DNA of 64,000 nt from Thinopyrum elongatum (Eukaryota > Streptophyta > Magnoliopsida > Poales > Poaceae): positions 51,036,749 to 51,100,748 of the forward strand of contig CM022298.1 in NCBI GenBank assembly GCA_011799875.1, read 5' to 3'. The translations under genes were made by a program, and so were the position numbers. The notes beneath the pieces are model-generated. The model made no database searches and was not told where the DNA came from. It saw only the letters and a list, made by a program, of their open reading frames with translations. Shown here piece by piece: positions 23,321-34,242 of the stretch (its first letter is position 1; each line of letters starts with the position of its first letter).

Positions 23321-25073
23321 TGAAGGAAATATGCCCTACAGGCAATAATAAAGTTGTTATTTTATATTTCCTTATTCATGATAAATGTTTATTATTCATG
23401 CTAGAATTGTATTAACCAGAAACCTTAATACATGTGTGAATACATAGACAAAACACTGAGTCCCTAGTGAGCCTCTACTTGACTAGCTCGTTGATCAAAG
23501 ATGGTTAAGGTTTCCTAACCATGGACATGAGTTGTCATTTGATAACGGGATCACATCATTAGGAGAATTATGTGATGGACAAGACCCATCCGTTAGCTTA
23601 GCATGTTGATCATTCAGTTTTATTGCTATTGCTTTCATGTATGTCAAATACATATTCCTTTAACAATGAGATCATGCAACTCCCGGATACCGGAGGAATG
23701 ACTTGTGTGCTATCAAATGTCACAACGTAACTGGGTGATTATAAAGATGCTCTACAGGTATCTCCAAAGGTGTCTTGTTGGGTTGACGTGAATCGAGATT
23801 AGGATTTGTCACTCCGAGTATCGAAGAGGTATCTCTGGGCCCTCTCGGTAATGCACATCATAAGAAGCATTGCAAGCAAAGTGACTAATGAGTTAGTTGC
23901 GGGATGATGTATTACGGAACGAGTAAAGAGACTTGCCGGTAACGAGATTGAACTAGGTATGAAGATACCGACGATCGATTCTCGGGCAAGTAACATACCG
24001 ATGACAAAGGGAATAACGTATGTTGTCATTACGGTACGACCGATAAAGATCTTCGTAGAATATGTGGGAACCAATATGAGCATCCAGGTTCTGCTGTTGG
24101 TTATTGACCAGAGAGGTGTCTCGGTCATGTCTACATAGTTCTCGAACCCGTAGGGTCCGCACGCTTAACGTTCGATGACGATTTTGTATTATCTGAGTTA
24201 TGTGATTTGGTGACCGAATGTTGTTCGGAGTCCCGGATGAGATCACGGACATGACGAGGAGTCTCAAAATGGTCGAGAGGTAAAGATTGATATATAGGAC
24301 GATAGTATTCGGACACCGGAAGTGTTCCGGGGGTACCGGGTACGTATCGGGTCACCGGAAAGGGGTTCCGGGCACCCCCGGCAAAGATATGGGCCAAGAG
24401 GGGAAACACAGCAGCCAGCATGGGCTGCTGCGCCCCCCATATAGGCCGAAGCTGGAGGGGAAGGAAAGATGGGAAGAGAGAAAGGAAGGGGAGGGATTCG
24501 GCCTCCCCCTTCCTTCCCTCCTCCCTCCTCCTTCCTTCCCCCTCCGGGAATTATGGTAAGGGGGGGCGAATAGGATTAGGGCCCCAAGTAGGATTCCTCC
24601 TACTTGGGTGCCCCCTTGGCTGCCCCCTCTCCCTCCCACCTATATATATGAGGGGGGATGCGCCTAGAACACACAAGAACATTTGTTAGCCATGTGCGGC
24701 GCCTCCCTCCATAAATTACACCTCCGATCATATCTTCGTAGTGCTTAGGCGAAGCCCTGTGCGGATCACTTCACCATCACCGTCACCACACCGTTGTGCT
24801 GACGGAACTCTCCCTCAACACTTTGCTGGATCAAGAGTTCGAGGGACGTCATCGAGCTGAACGTGTGCAGAACTCGGAGGTGCCGTACGTTCGGTGCTTG
24901 ATCGGTCGGAACGAGAAGAAGTTCGACTACATCAACTGCATTGTCAAACGCTTTCGCTTTTGGTCTACGAGGGTATGTGGACACACTCTCCCCTCTCGTT
25001 GCTATGCATCTCCTAGATAGATCTTGCGTGAGCATAGGAAATTTTTTGAAATTGCATGCTACGTTTCCCAACA
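23321..25073 (+). repeat. 5' LTR, Angela-type element
   Basis: A 1753-bp LTR, TG...CA, ending TTTCCCAACA. It carries the TATA box at 24641-24650 and the transcribed leader portion absent from the 3' copy. Small frames inside (23799-24128, 24352-24639 and others) are LTR sequence. Confidence 0.9.
24641..24650 (+). promoter_or_regulatory. TATA box, Angela-type 5' LTR
   Basis: TATATATATG lies between CCCTCCCACC and AGGGGGGATG, about 430 bp before the LTR end, as in BARE/WIS LTR promoters. The matching segment is deleted from the 3' LTR. Confidence 0.65.
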
Positions 25074-25074
25074 G

Positions 25075-25087
25075 TGGCATCCGAGCC
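25075..25087 (+). other. Primer-binding site, Angela-type element
   Basis: TGGCATCCGAGCC lies one base after the LTR end. It is a variant of the tRNA-iMet site TGGTATCAGAGCC. Confidence 0.75.
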
Positions 25088-26353
25088 AGGTCTATGCGTA
25101 GATGATATGCATAAGCAGTAGAACACAAATAGTTGTGGGCGGTGATCGTCATACTGCTTACCACCAATGTCTTATTTTGATTCGGCGGTATTGTTGGATG
25201 AAGTGGTCCGGACCAACCTTACATGACCACGTTCATGAGACCGGTTCCACCAACAGACATGCGACTAGTTTTGCATAAAGGTGGCTGGCGGGTGTCTGTT
25301 TCTCCAACTTTAGTTGAATCAAATTTGACTGTGGCCAGTCCTTGTTGAAGGTTAAAACAGCAAACTTGATAAATCACCATTGTGGTTTTGATGCGTAGGT
25401 AAGAACGGTTCTTGCTAGAAGCCCGTAGCAGCCACGTAAAACTTGCAACAACAAAGTAGAGGACGTCTAACTTGTTTTTGCAGGGCATGTTGTGATGTGA
25501 TATGGTCAAGACATGATGTGATATACGTTGTTGTATGAGATGATCATGTTTTGTAAAAGTTATCGGCAACTGGCAGGAGCCTTATGGTTGTCGTTTTATT
25601 GTATGAAATGCAAACACCATGTAATTGCTTTACTTTATCACTATGCGTTAGCAATAGCTCTAGAAACAATAATTGGCGAGACGACCATGACGCTACGATG
25701 GAGATCAAGGTGTCAAGCCGGTGACGATGGAGATCATGACGGTGCTTTGGAGATGGAGATCAAAGGCACAAAATGATGATGGCCATATCATGTCACATAT
25801 TTTGATTGCATGTGATGTTTATCTTTTTATGCATCTTATTTTGCTTAGTACGGCGGTAGCATTATAAGATGATCCCTTACTAAAATTTCAAGGTATAAGT
25901 GTTCTCCCTGAGTATGCACCGTTGCGACAGTTCGTCGTGCTGAGACACCACGTGATGATCGGGTGTGATAGGCGCTATGTTCACATACAACGGGTGCAAG
26001 ACAGTTTTGCACATGTGGAATACTCAGGTTAAACTTGACGAGCCTGGCATGTACATACATGGCCTCGGAACACTGGAGACCGAAAGGTCGAACGTGAATC
26101 ATATAGTAGATATGATCAACATAGAGATGTTCACCATTGATGACTACTCCATCTCATGTGATGATCGGACATGGTTTAGTTCATTTGGATCACGTATCAC
26201 TTAGATGACTTGAGGGATGTCTATTTAAGTGGGAGTTCTTAAGTAATTTGATTAATTGAACTTAATTTATCATGAAACTTAGTCCTGATAGTATTTGCAT
26301 ACCTATGTTATAGATCAATAGCTTGTGTATAGCTCCCCTGTTTTATTTTTGAT
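25088..26353 (+). mobile_element. Angela-type 5' untranslated leader
   Basis: About 1.27 kb of leader between the primer-binding site and the gag start. No coding frame was recognised. It contains local repeats around ATGGAGATCA (25697-25765), typical of this element group. Confidence 0.65.
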
Positions 26354-27372
26354 ATGTTCCTAGAGAAAACTAAGTTGAAAGATGATAGTAGCAATGATGC
26401 GGACTGGGTCCGTGATCTGAGGATTATCCTCGTTGCTGCACAGAAGAATTATGTCCTTGATGCACCACTAGGTGACAGACCTATTACAGGAGCAGATGCA
26501 GACGTTATGTACGTTTGACAAGCTTGGTATGATGACTATTTGATGGTTTAGTGCACCATGCTTTACGGCTTAGAACCGGGGCTTCAAAGACGTTTTGAAC
26601 GCCATGGACCATATGAGATGTTCCAAGAGCTGAAATTGGTATTTCAGACTCATGCCCGTGTCGAGAGGTATGAGACCTTTGACAAGTACTTTGCCTACAA
26701 GATGGAGAAGAATAGCTCAGCTAGTGAGCATGTGCTCAGAATGTCTGGGTACTATAATCGCTTGAATCAAGTGGGAGTTAATCTTCCAGATAAGATAGTG
26801 ATTGACAGAGTTCTCTAGTTACTATCACCAAGTTACTAGAACTTTGTGATGAACTATAATATGCAAGGGATGACGAAAATGATTCCCAGGCTCTTCGCGA
26901 TGCTAAAATTGGCAAAGGTAGAAATCAAGAAATAGCATCAAGTGTTGATGGTTAACAAGACCACTAGTTTCAAGAAAAAGGGCAAGGGAAAGAAAGGGAA
27001 CTTCAAGAAGAACAGCAAACAAGTTGCCACTCCTGTGAAGAAGCCCAAAGCTGGACCTAAGCCTGAAACTGAGTGCTTATACTGCAAATGGAATGGTCAC
27101 TAGAAGCGGAACTGCCCCAAATACTTGGCGGATAAGAAGGATGGCAAAGTGAACAAAGGTATATTTGATATACAGATTATTGACGTGTACCTTCCTAGTT
27201 TTCGCAGTAGCCCCTGGGTATTTGATACCGGTTCAGTTGCTAAAATTAGTAACTCGAAACATGAGTTGCAGAATGAACAGAGACTAGTTAAGGGTGAGGT
27301 GACGATGTGTGTTGGAAGTGATTCCAAGGTTGATACGATCACCATCGCACACTCCCTCTACCTTCGGGATTA
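26354..27372 (+). pseudogene. Copia gag-protease remnant (Angela type)
   Basis: From an ATG at 26354 the frame reads KDDSSNDADWVRDLRIIL, then hits stops near 26517 and 26550. The best capsid stretch is 26558-26818 (MLYGLEPGLQRRFERH ... HVLRMSGYYNRL), a UBN2-type gag domain. A basic linker (KKKGKGKKGNFKKN) precedes a CCHC zinc knuckle, CLYCKWNGH*KRNCPK near 27073-27120, whose usual tryptophan codon is a stop. The protease motif WVFDTGS follows at 27215-27234, with the catalytic Asp kept. Several stops and a frame change after 26818 rule out an intact protein. Confidence 0.85.
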
Positions 27373-28918
27373 GTGTTGAACCTAAATAAATGTTATTTGG
27401 TGTTTGCGTTGAGCATGAATATGATTGGATCATGTTTATTGCGATACGGTTATTCATTTAAGTCAGAGAATAATTGTTGTTCTGTTTACATGAATAAAAC
27501 CTTCTACGGTCATACACCCAATGTAAATGGTTTATTGAATCTCGATTGTAGTGATACACATATTCATAATATTGATGCCAAAAGATGCAAAGTTGATAAT
27601 GATAGTGCAACATATTTGTGGCACTGCTGTTTAGGTCATATTGGTGTAAAGTGCATGAAGAAACTCCATACAGATGGGCTTTTGGAATCACTTGATTATG
27701 AATCATTTGATACTTGCAAACCATGCCTCATGGGCAAGATGACTAAAACTCCGTTCTCCGGAACAATGGAGCGAGCCACTGACTTATTGAAAATAATACA
27801 TACCGATGTATGCGGTCCGATGAGTGTTGAGGCACGCGGCGGGTATCGTTATTTTCTGACCTTCACAGATGATTTGAGCAGATATGGGTATATCTACTTA
27901 ATGAAACACAAGTCTGAAACGTTTGAAAAAGTTCAAAGAATTTCAGAGTGAAGTGGAAAATCATCGTAACAAGAAAATAAAGTTTCTACGATCTGATCGC
28001 GGAGGCGAATATTTGAGTTACGAGTTTGGCCTTCATTTAAAACAATGTGGAATAGTTTCACAAATCACGCCACCTGGAACACCACAGCGTAATGGTGTGT
28101 CCGAACGTCGTAACCATACTTTATTAGATATGGTACGATCTATGATGTCTCTTACCGATTTACCACTATCGTTTTGGGGTTATGCATTAGAGACAGCTGC
28201 ATTCACATTAAATAGGGCACCGTCTAAATCCGTTGAGATGACACCGTATGAACTGTGGTTTGGCAAGAAACCTAAACTATCGTTTCTTAAAGTTTGGGGT
28301 TGCGATGCTTATGTGAAAAAGCTTCAGCCTGATAAGCTTGAACCCAAATCGGAGAAGTGCGTCTTCATAGGATACCCAAAAGAAACTGTTGGGTACACCT
28401 TCTACCACAGATCCAAAGGCAAGATCATTGTTGCTAAGAATGGATCCTTTCTAGAGAAGGAGTTTCTCTCGAAAGAAGTGAGTGGGTGGAAAGTAAAACT
28501 TGATGAGGTAATTGTACCTACTCTCAATATGGAAAGTAGCACATCAGAGAAATCTGTTCCCGTGATGCCTACACCAACTATAGAGGAAGCTAATGATGAT
28601 GATCATGAAACTTCAGATCAAGTTACTACTGGACCTCGTAGGTTGAACAGAGTATGTTCCGCACCAGAGTGGTACGGTAATCCTGTCCTGGAAGTCATGT
28701 TACAAGACCATGGCGAACCTACAAACTATGAAGAAGCTATGATGAGCCCAGATTTCGATAGATGGCTTGAGGCCATGAAATCTGAGATAGGATCCATGCA
28801 TGAGAACAAAGTGTGGACTTTGGTGGACTTGCCCAATGATCGGCAAGCCATTGAGAATAAATGGATCTTCAAGAAGAAGGCTGACGCTGATAGTAATGCC
28901 ACTATCTACAAAGCTTGA
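27373..28918 (+). pseudogene. Copia integrase remnant (Angela type)
   Basis: Two overlapping frames (27373-27951 and 27923-28918) together cover the integrase. The first holds the zinc-binding HHCC motif (WHCCLGHIGVKC and DTCKPCLMGK) and the first catalytic Asp (IIHTDVCGP). A frameshift at about 27930-27950 moves to the second frame, which has the second Asp (FLRSDRGGEY) and the catalytic Glu (SERRNHTLLDMVRSMM). The C-terminal domain follows (WGCDAYVKKLQP, CVFIGYPKET). All DDE residues survive but are split by the frameshift. The second frame continues to the start of reverse transcriptase (IENKWIFKKKADAD) and stops at 28918, where the family normally reads KARLVAKGF. Confidence 0.9.
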
Positions 28919-29369
28919 CTTGTTGCAAAAGGTTTTTTGACAAGTTCAAGGAGTTGACTACGATGAGACTTTCTCACCCGTAGCGATGCTTAACTCTGTC
29001 CGAATCAGGTTAGCAATTTCCACATTTTATGATTATGAAATCTGGCAAATGGACGTCAAAACTGCATTCCATAATGGATATCTTAAAGAAGAGTTGTATA
29101 TGATGCAACCAGAAGGTTTTGTCGATCCTAAAGGTGCTGACAAAGTGTGCAAGCTCCAGCGATCCATCTATGGACTGGTGCAAGCATCTCGGAGTTGGAA
29201 TATATGCTTTGATGAGGTGATCAAAGCATATGGTTTTATACAGACTTACGGTGAAGCCTGTATTTACAATAAAGTGAGTGGGAGCTCTGTAGCATTTCTA
29301 ATATTATATGTGGATGACATATTGTTGATTGGAAATGATATAGAATTTCTGGATAGCATGAAAGGATAA
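28919..29369 (+). pseudogene. Copia reverse transcriptase remnant
   Basis: After a stop and a lengthened T-run at 28932 that shifts the frame, the sequence resumes as VDYDETFSPVAMLNSVR and WQMDVKTAFHNGYLKEELYM. The latter has the first catalytic Asp; the family's usual AFLNG is changed to AFHNG. KLQRSIYGLVQASRSW and the catalytic ILYVDDILLIGND follow. The frame ends at 29369. This is the best-preserved catalytic segment of the element but is only about 130 residues long. Confidence 0.88.
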
Positions 29370-30005
29370 TTGAATAAGAATTTTTCAATGAAAGACCTCA
29401 GTGAAGCTGCTTACATATTGGGCATCAAGATCTATAGAGATAGATCAAGACGCTTGATAAGATTTTCAATGAATACATTCCTTGATAAGATTTTGAAGGA
29501 GTTCAAAATGGATCAGTCAAAGAAGGAGTTCTAGCCTGTATTGTAAGGTGTGAAATTGAGTAAGACTTAAAGCCCGACCACGGCAGAAGATAGAGAGAGA
29601 ATGAAAGTCATTCCCTATGCCTCAGCCATAGATTCTATAAAGCATGCCAAGATGTGTACTAGACCAAATGTGTGCCTTGCCACATGTCTGGCAAGGGGGT
29701 ACAATAGTGATCCAGGAGTGGATCACTAGACAGCGGTCAAAAAATTATCCTTAGTGGAATAAGGATATGTTTCTCGGTTATGGAGGTGATAAAGAGTTCG
29801 TCGTAAAGGGTTACGTCGATGCAAGCTTTGATACTGATCCGGATGACTCTGAGTCTCAATCTGGATACATATTGAAAGTGGGAGCAATTAGCTAGAGTAG
29901 CTCCGTGCAGAGCATTGTGGACGTGGAAATTTGCAAAATACACATGGATCTGAATGTGGCAAACCCGTTGACTAAACCTCTCTCACAAGCAAAACATGAT
30001 CACAC
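29370..30005 (+). pseudogene. RT thumb / RNase H remnant, deleted
   Basis: Traces include MKDLSEAAYILGIKIYRDRS (29389 on), MCTRPNVCLA (29654 on) and NSDPGVDHWTAVKK-like sequence with a stop for Trp near 29728. Most of RNase H is missing between these islands, and the frame is broken throughout. Sequence matching the usual C-terminal tail (ANPLTK-like, near 29960) leads to the repeats before the polypurine tract. Confidence 0.7.
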
Positions 30006-30017
30006 CTTAGTACTCTT

Positions 30018-30175
30018 TGAGTGTTAATCACATGGCGATGTGAACTAGATTATTGACTCTAGTAAACCCTTTGGGTGTTGGTCACATGGCGATGTGAACT
30101 ATGGGAGTTATTCACATAGTGATGTGAACTATTGGTGTTAATCACATGGCGATGTGAACTAGATTATTGACTCTA
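30018..30175 (+). repeat. Short tandem repeats before the polypurine tract
   Basis: Four copies of a motif around TCACATGGCGATGTGAACT occur at about 30021, 30076, 30105 and 30134. AGATTATTGACTCTAGT stands after the first and the last copy. Each motif contains the imperfect palindrome TCACATNGCGATGTGA. The pattern suggests slippage or replication-mediated amplification just upstream of plus-strand priming. Confidence 0.8.
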
Positions 30176-30179
30176 GTGC

Positions 30180-30188
30180 AAGTGGGAG
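30180..30188 (+). other. Polypurine tract, Angela-type element
   Basis: AAGTGGGAG lies two bases before the 3' LTR start at 30191; it is the plus-strand primer site. Confidence 0.75.
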
Positions 30189-30190
30189 AC

Positions 30191-31608
30191 TGAAGGAAAT
30201 ATGCCCTAGAGGCAATAATAAAGTTGTTATTTTATATTTCCTTATTCATGATAAATATTTATTATTCATGCTAGAATTGTATTGACCGGAAACCTTAATA
30301 CATGTGTGAATACATAGACAAAACACTAAGTCCCTAGTGAGCCTCTACTTGACTAGCTCGTTGATCAAAGATGGTTAAGGTTTCCTAACCATGGACATGA
30401 GTTGTCATTTGATAACAGGATCACATCATTAGGAGAATGATGTGATGGACAAGACCCATCAGTTAGCTTAGCATGTTGATCGTTCAGTTTTATTGCTATT
30501 GCTTTCATGTATGTCAAATACATATTCCTTTAACTATGAGATCATGCAACTCCCGGATACCGGAGGAATGCCTTGTGTGCTATCAAACGTCACAACGTAA
30601 CTGGGTGAATATAAAGATGCTCTACAGGTATATCAAAGGTGTCTTGTTGGGTTGACGTGAATCGAGATTAGGATTTGTCACTCCGAGTATCAGAGAGGTA
30701 TCTCTGGGCCCTCTCGGTAATGCACATCATAAGAAGCCTTGCAAGCAAAGTGACTAATGAGTTAGTTGCGGGATGATGTATTACGAAATGAGTAAAGAGA
30801 CTTGCCGGTAATGAGATTGAACTAGGTATGAAGATACCGACGATCGAATCTTGGGCAAGTAACATACCGATGACAAAGGGAATAACGTATGTTGTCATTA
30901 CGGTACGACCGATAAAGATCTTCGTAGAATATGTGGGAACCAATATGAGCATCCAGGTTCTGCTGTTGGTTATTGACCGGAGAGGTGTCTCGGTCATGTC
31001 TACATAGTTCTCGAACCCGTAGGGTCCGCATGCTTAACGTTCGATGACGATTTTGTATTATATGAGTTATGTGATTTGGTGACCGAATGTTGTTCGGAGT
31101 CCCGGATGAGATCACGGACATGACGAGGAGTCTCGAAATGGTCGAGAGGTAAAGATTGATATATAGGACGATAGTATTCGGACACCGGAAGTGTTCCGGG
31201 GGTACCGGGTACGTATCGGGTCACCGGAAAGGGGTTTCGGGCACCCCAGGCAAAGATATGGGCCTAATGGGCCAAGAGGGGAAATGCAGCAGCCAGCATA
31301 GGCTGCTGCGCCCCCCATATAGGCCGAACCTGGAGGGGAAGGAAAGAGGGGAAGAGAGAAAGGAAGGGGAGGGATTCGGCTCCCCCTTCCTTCCCTCCTC
31401 CCTCCTCCTTCCTTCCCCCTCCGGGAATTATGGTAAGGGGGGGCCGAATAGGATTAGGGCCCCAAGTAGGATTCCTCCTACTTGGGCGCCCCCTCAGTCT
31501 ACGAGGGTACATGGACACACTCTCCCCCTCTCGTTGCTATGCATCTCCTTGATAGATCTTGCGTGAGCATAGGATTTTTTTTGAAATTGCATGCTATGTT
31601 TCCCAACA
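30191..31608 (+). repeat. 3' LTR, Angela-type element, internally deleted
   Basis: A 1418-bp LTR ending TTTCCCAACA, followed by the GATAG duplication. After CCTACTTGGGCGCCCCCTC (about 31495) it jumps to sequence matching 24965 onward in the 5' LTR. About 350 bp are therefore missing, including the TATA box and presumed start site. It also has a 9-bp insertion near 31264. Confidence 0.9.
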
Positions 31609-32062
31609 GATAGTAACGTTTGCAACCACAACAGGCACATCCTCACAAATACCGATGGGTATAGCAGTTGATTTAACAGCCATTTGCAAAGAGATTTCAG
31701 TAGGTGTCAACTTATTCAATTCAAGTCTACGATACAAAGAGAAAGGCATAACACTAACACCGGCTCCAAGATCACATAAAGCAATTTTAACATAGTTTCT
31801 TTTAATGGAGCATGGTATAGTTGGTACTCCTGGATCTCCAAGTTTCTTTGGTATTCCACCTTTAAAAGTAAAATTAGCAAGCATGGTGGAAATCTCAGCT
31901 TCCGGTATCTTTCTTTTATTTATAACAATATCCTTCATATACTTAGCATCAGGAGACATTTTCAGCATATCAGTCAAACGCATACGCAAGATAGGTCTAA
32001 TCATTTCAGCAAAGCGCTCAAAATCCTCATCATCCTTTTTCTTGGATCATTTAGGAGGAAAG
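31609..32062 (-). pseudogene. Athila gag-protease fragment, N-terminal half
   Basis: On the minus strand it reads SKKKDDEDFERFAEMIRP, IPEAEISTMLANFTFKGGIPKKLGDPGVPTIPC and ALCDLGAGVSVMPFSLYRRL. CDLGAG is the retropepsin active-site variant usual in Athila-lineage gag-pol. A premature TGA lies just after PFPPK (about 32049-32051). The reading continues into 23010-23320 if the Angela insertion is removed and connects upstream to gag at 41991-42101. A second copy of 409 bp of this segment is at 39417-39825. Confidence 0.82.
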
Positions 32063-34227
32063 TGTAGGAGATATGCCCTAGAGGCAATAATAAATGTTAT
32101 TAATTATCTCCCTATTCATAATTAAGTTTATATTCCATGCTATAACTGCTATGGTTCCCGAGCCCGTATATCCATAAAGGCTCTGGGGAAAACCCATGTG
32201 CACGTGTGGTATAATAAACGGTAAAATGTATTCCTAGTCGTGCCTCTAAGACTAGCTCAAGTGTTGCATGATGATTATGTTTTCCCAATCATGGGCATGT
32301 CTATGCCAGCAACTTTGAGGGCACAATGTCAGGAAGGACATTTGTGTTGAATCGACCCGATTGATGTTATGCTATGAGATTCATTCGTCACAAGTTAATG
32401 GTTAATAACACAGAGATGGTTAACGTTTGCATAATTCCTCAGACCATGAGAGTATCGAGTTTCTTCATGCTTGATTCATGAACTTTGGGGTTTGTTAAAC
32501 GTCATCCGTAACTGGATGGCTATTACGGCGGCTTACGGGTTCATGGGAAAGTATGTCAAGTAACTTGATAGCTCAAGATTGGGATTTGCTCCTCCGACGA
32601 TGGAGAGATATCTCTGGGCCCTCTCGGTGTTACGGTATCCATCATCGTCTGGCCAGACACTTTGTGATTTGATCACGGGGATGCCGGAACACGGTAACGA
32701 GAAAAGAGAACAATACCGATAACGGGGTAACTGGCATAGTGGACAAGTTGTTGATCCACGGCGATGCCAACATGTCTAACCTCGGGTATTTGTAACATAT
32801 CGTGAAGCAACAGGAATAGCACACGGCAACTGGAGGTTCACTCGAATATTCATTCGTGTGGGTATAGGGGTCAATATGGGTGTCCACGGCTCCGATGCTG
32901 ATCATTGATCGGAAGGTGTTCCGGTCATGTCTATACTTCACCGAACCTATAGGGTCACACGCTTAAGGGTCATCTATCTGCTGAATTCTAGACAGGGAGT
33001 CTGAGAGAAAATCACCGAAAAGTTTCGGAGACAACGGAAGAGTTCCGGAGAGAGAACACTGAAAAAGTTTCGGTAAAACCGAAAAGTTGTTTCGGATAAA
33101 ACCATTGATCCAAAAAGGTTTTGGCAAGCACCGGGAATGTTTTGGAGGTTGCCAGATTGGTCTGGTAATTTCTGGAATTTTTTCGGAGATAAAACCGAAA
33201 AAAGCTTTCGGAGCTGCCGGAGTTGTTTACCGGGTAAACAAAGATGGTTTTAAATTAAACCACCATACTGGAAATGTTCCGGAGCGCATCCAGATAATTT
33301 TAGAGGGTGCCGGAAATGTTCTGGGACCTTCCAGAATTTTTCAAAAGTAATAGTCACGGAAAACATCTTGTCCCAGCGTGAGGGGACAAGATCCCACGGA
33401 TCGTGGGGGCTGTTTTGGGGGCGCCCCCCATTGAGGGGGCAGCCCCTTGTGGCTGGACAAAGATGTTGGGGGGGCCCCCCATGGTGGGGGGCAGCCTCCA
33501 CAAATGGTGGAGAGTGTTGGGAGGAAGGTGGGGCCCCATGGGGGAACACCATGGACAAGGGGACATGTTTTTCCCTTGTTTGGTGGGAACATGTTCTCCT
33601 TGTTTTGTGGGAACATGTTTTCCCCATGTTTAGTGGGCTGAAATTTCAGCCCCCTCCACCCCTTCCACCACTATATAAGGAGGAGGAGAGGTGCTCTCCA
33701 ACTCCACTCGAACTCTCTCACACAAGCCATGCATGATCTGGCATTCTTTCTTCCTCCCACGAAATAGTTTCGTAGTGCCGAAAGGCTGTCTGGGTTCCGG
33801 TGGGAACTAGTTCTGGACGGCGAAGCCCTGCCGGATAGATGACACCGTATGTGTGCAACTCTGTAGAGAGGTCGTAGTTTCGTCCTTTTGCCCGAGGGGC
33901 TGTTCGAGTGTCCTCCCGAAGGGCTGTCCGAGTAACCGTCCGAGTTTTGAGGGTCCTCCCGAAGGGCTGTCCGTGACACCGTCCGGGGGACTGTCCGATC
34001 GCCTCCCGGAGGGCTGTTCGAGGGGCAGATGAGGGAGTACATCCTCGCGGTTGGGAGGCTGTAAATCCTAGCTGCGGGGATCTGCACCACCGATCGTCAT
34101 CGACTCTACTTCCGCTGTGCTACGAGTCGGTAACGAAAATGATCAAACCTTGTATGCAGTCTCCATAGTGGTCCTGGGCTGGTGCGTAGGTCGGAAAATT
34201 TTTGTTTTCTGCTGCGTTACCCCATCA
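32063..34227 (+). repeat. 5' LTR of copia element B
   Basis: A 2165-bp LTR starting TGTAGGAGATATGCCC and ending TACCCCATCA. It contains a GGGGGGCCCCCCATGG-rich segment (about 33410-33560) that yields overlapping open frames on both strands. They recur identically in the other LTR and are not genes. Confidence 0.9.
33671..33680 (+). promoter_or_regulatory. TATA box, 5' LTR of element B
   Basis: CTATATAAGG follows a C/T-rich stretch. The equivalent in the second LTR is at 41434-41443. The upstream region differs from element A (G-rich block), so the two subfamilies have diverged promoters. Confidence 0.6.
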
Positions 34228-34228
34228 G

Positions 34229-34242
34229 TGGCATCATGAGCC
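34229..34242 (+). other. Primer-binding site, element B
   Basis: TGGCATCATGAGCC lies one base after the LTR end, identical to the site in element A. Confidence 0.7.

Larger units (their letters stand above)
23321..31608 (+). mobile_element. Angela/WIS/BARE-type copia element, complete
   Basis: An 8288-bp element with a 5' LTR (23321-25073), a primer-binding site, gag-protease-integrase-RT remnants in copia order, a polypurine tract and a 3' LTR (30191-31608), flanked by GATAG. The LTR start TGAAGGAAATATGCCCTA is typical of this clade. By eye about 25-30 mismatches separate the LTRs over some 1.35 kb, and the 3' LTR has lost about 350 bp. Stops and frameshifts make the polyprotein non-functional. 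Confidence 0.92.

Noticed and set aside
24352..24689. Frames of ~90-95 codons rich in Gly/Arg or Pro
   Set aside because: They lie in the Angela LTR purine/pyrimidine tracts, are also seen in the 3' LTR, and overlap on both strands.
33250..33741. Overlapping open frames of 70-125 codons on both strands (also at 41013-41504)
   Set aside because: They lie in the G/C-rich part of the element B LTR and recur in the second LTR. Openness in several frames follows from GGGGCCCC composition; no domain is visible.
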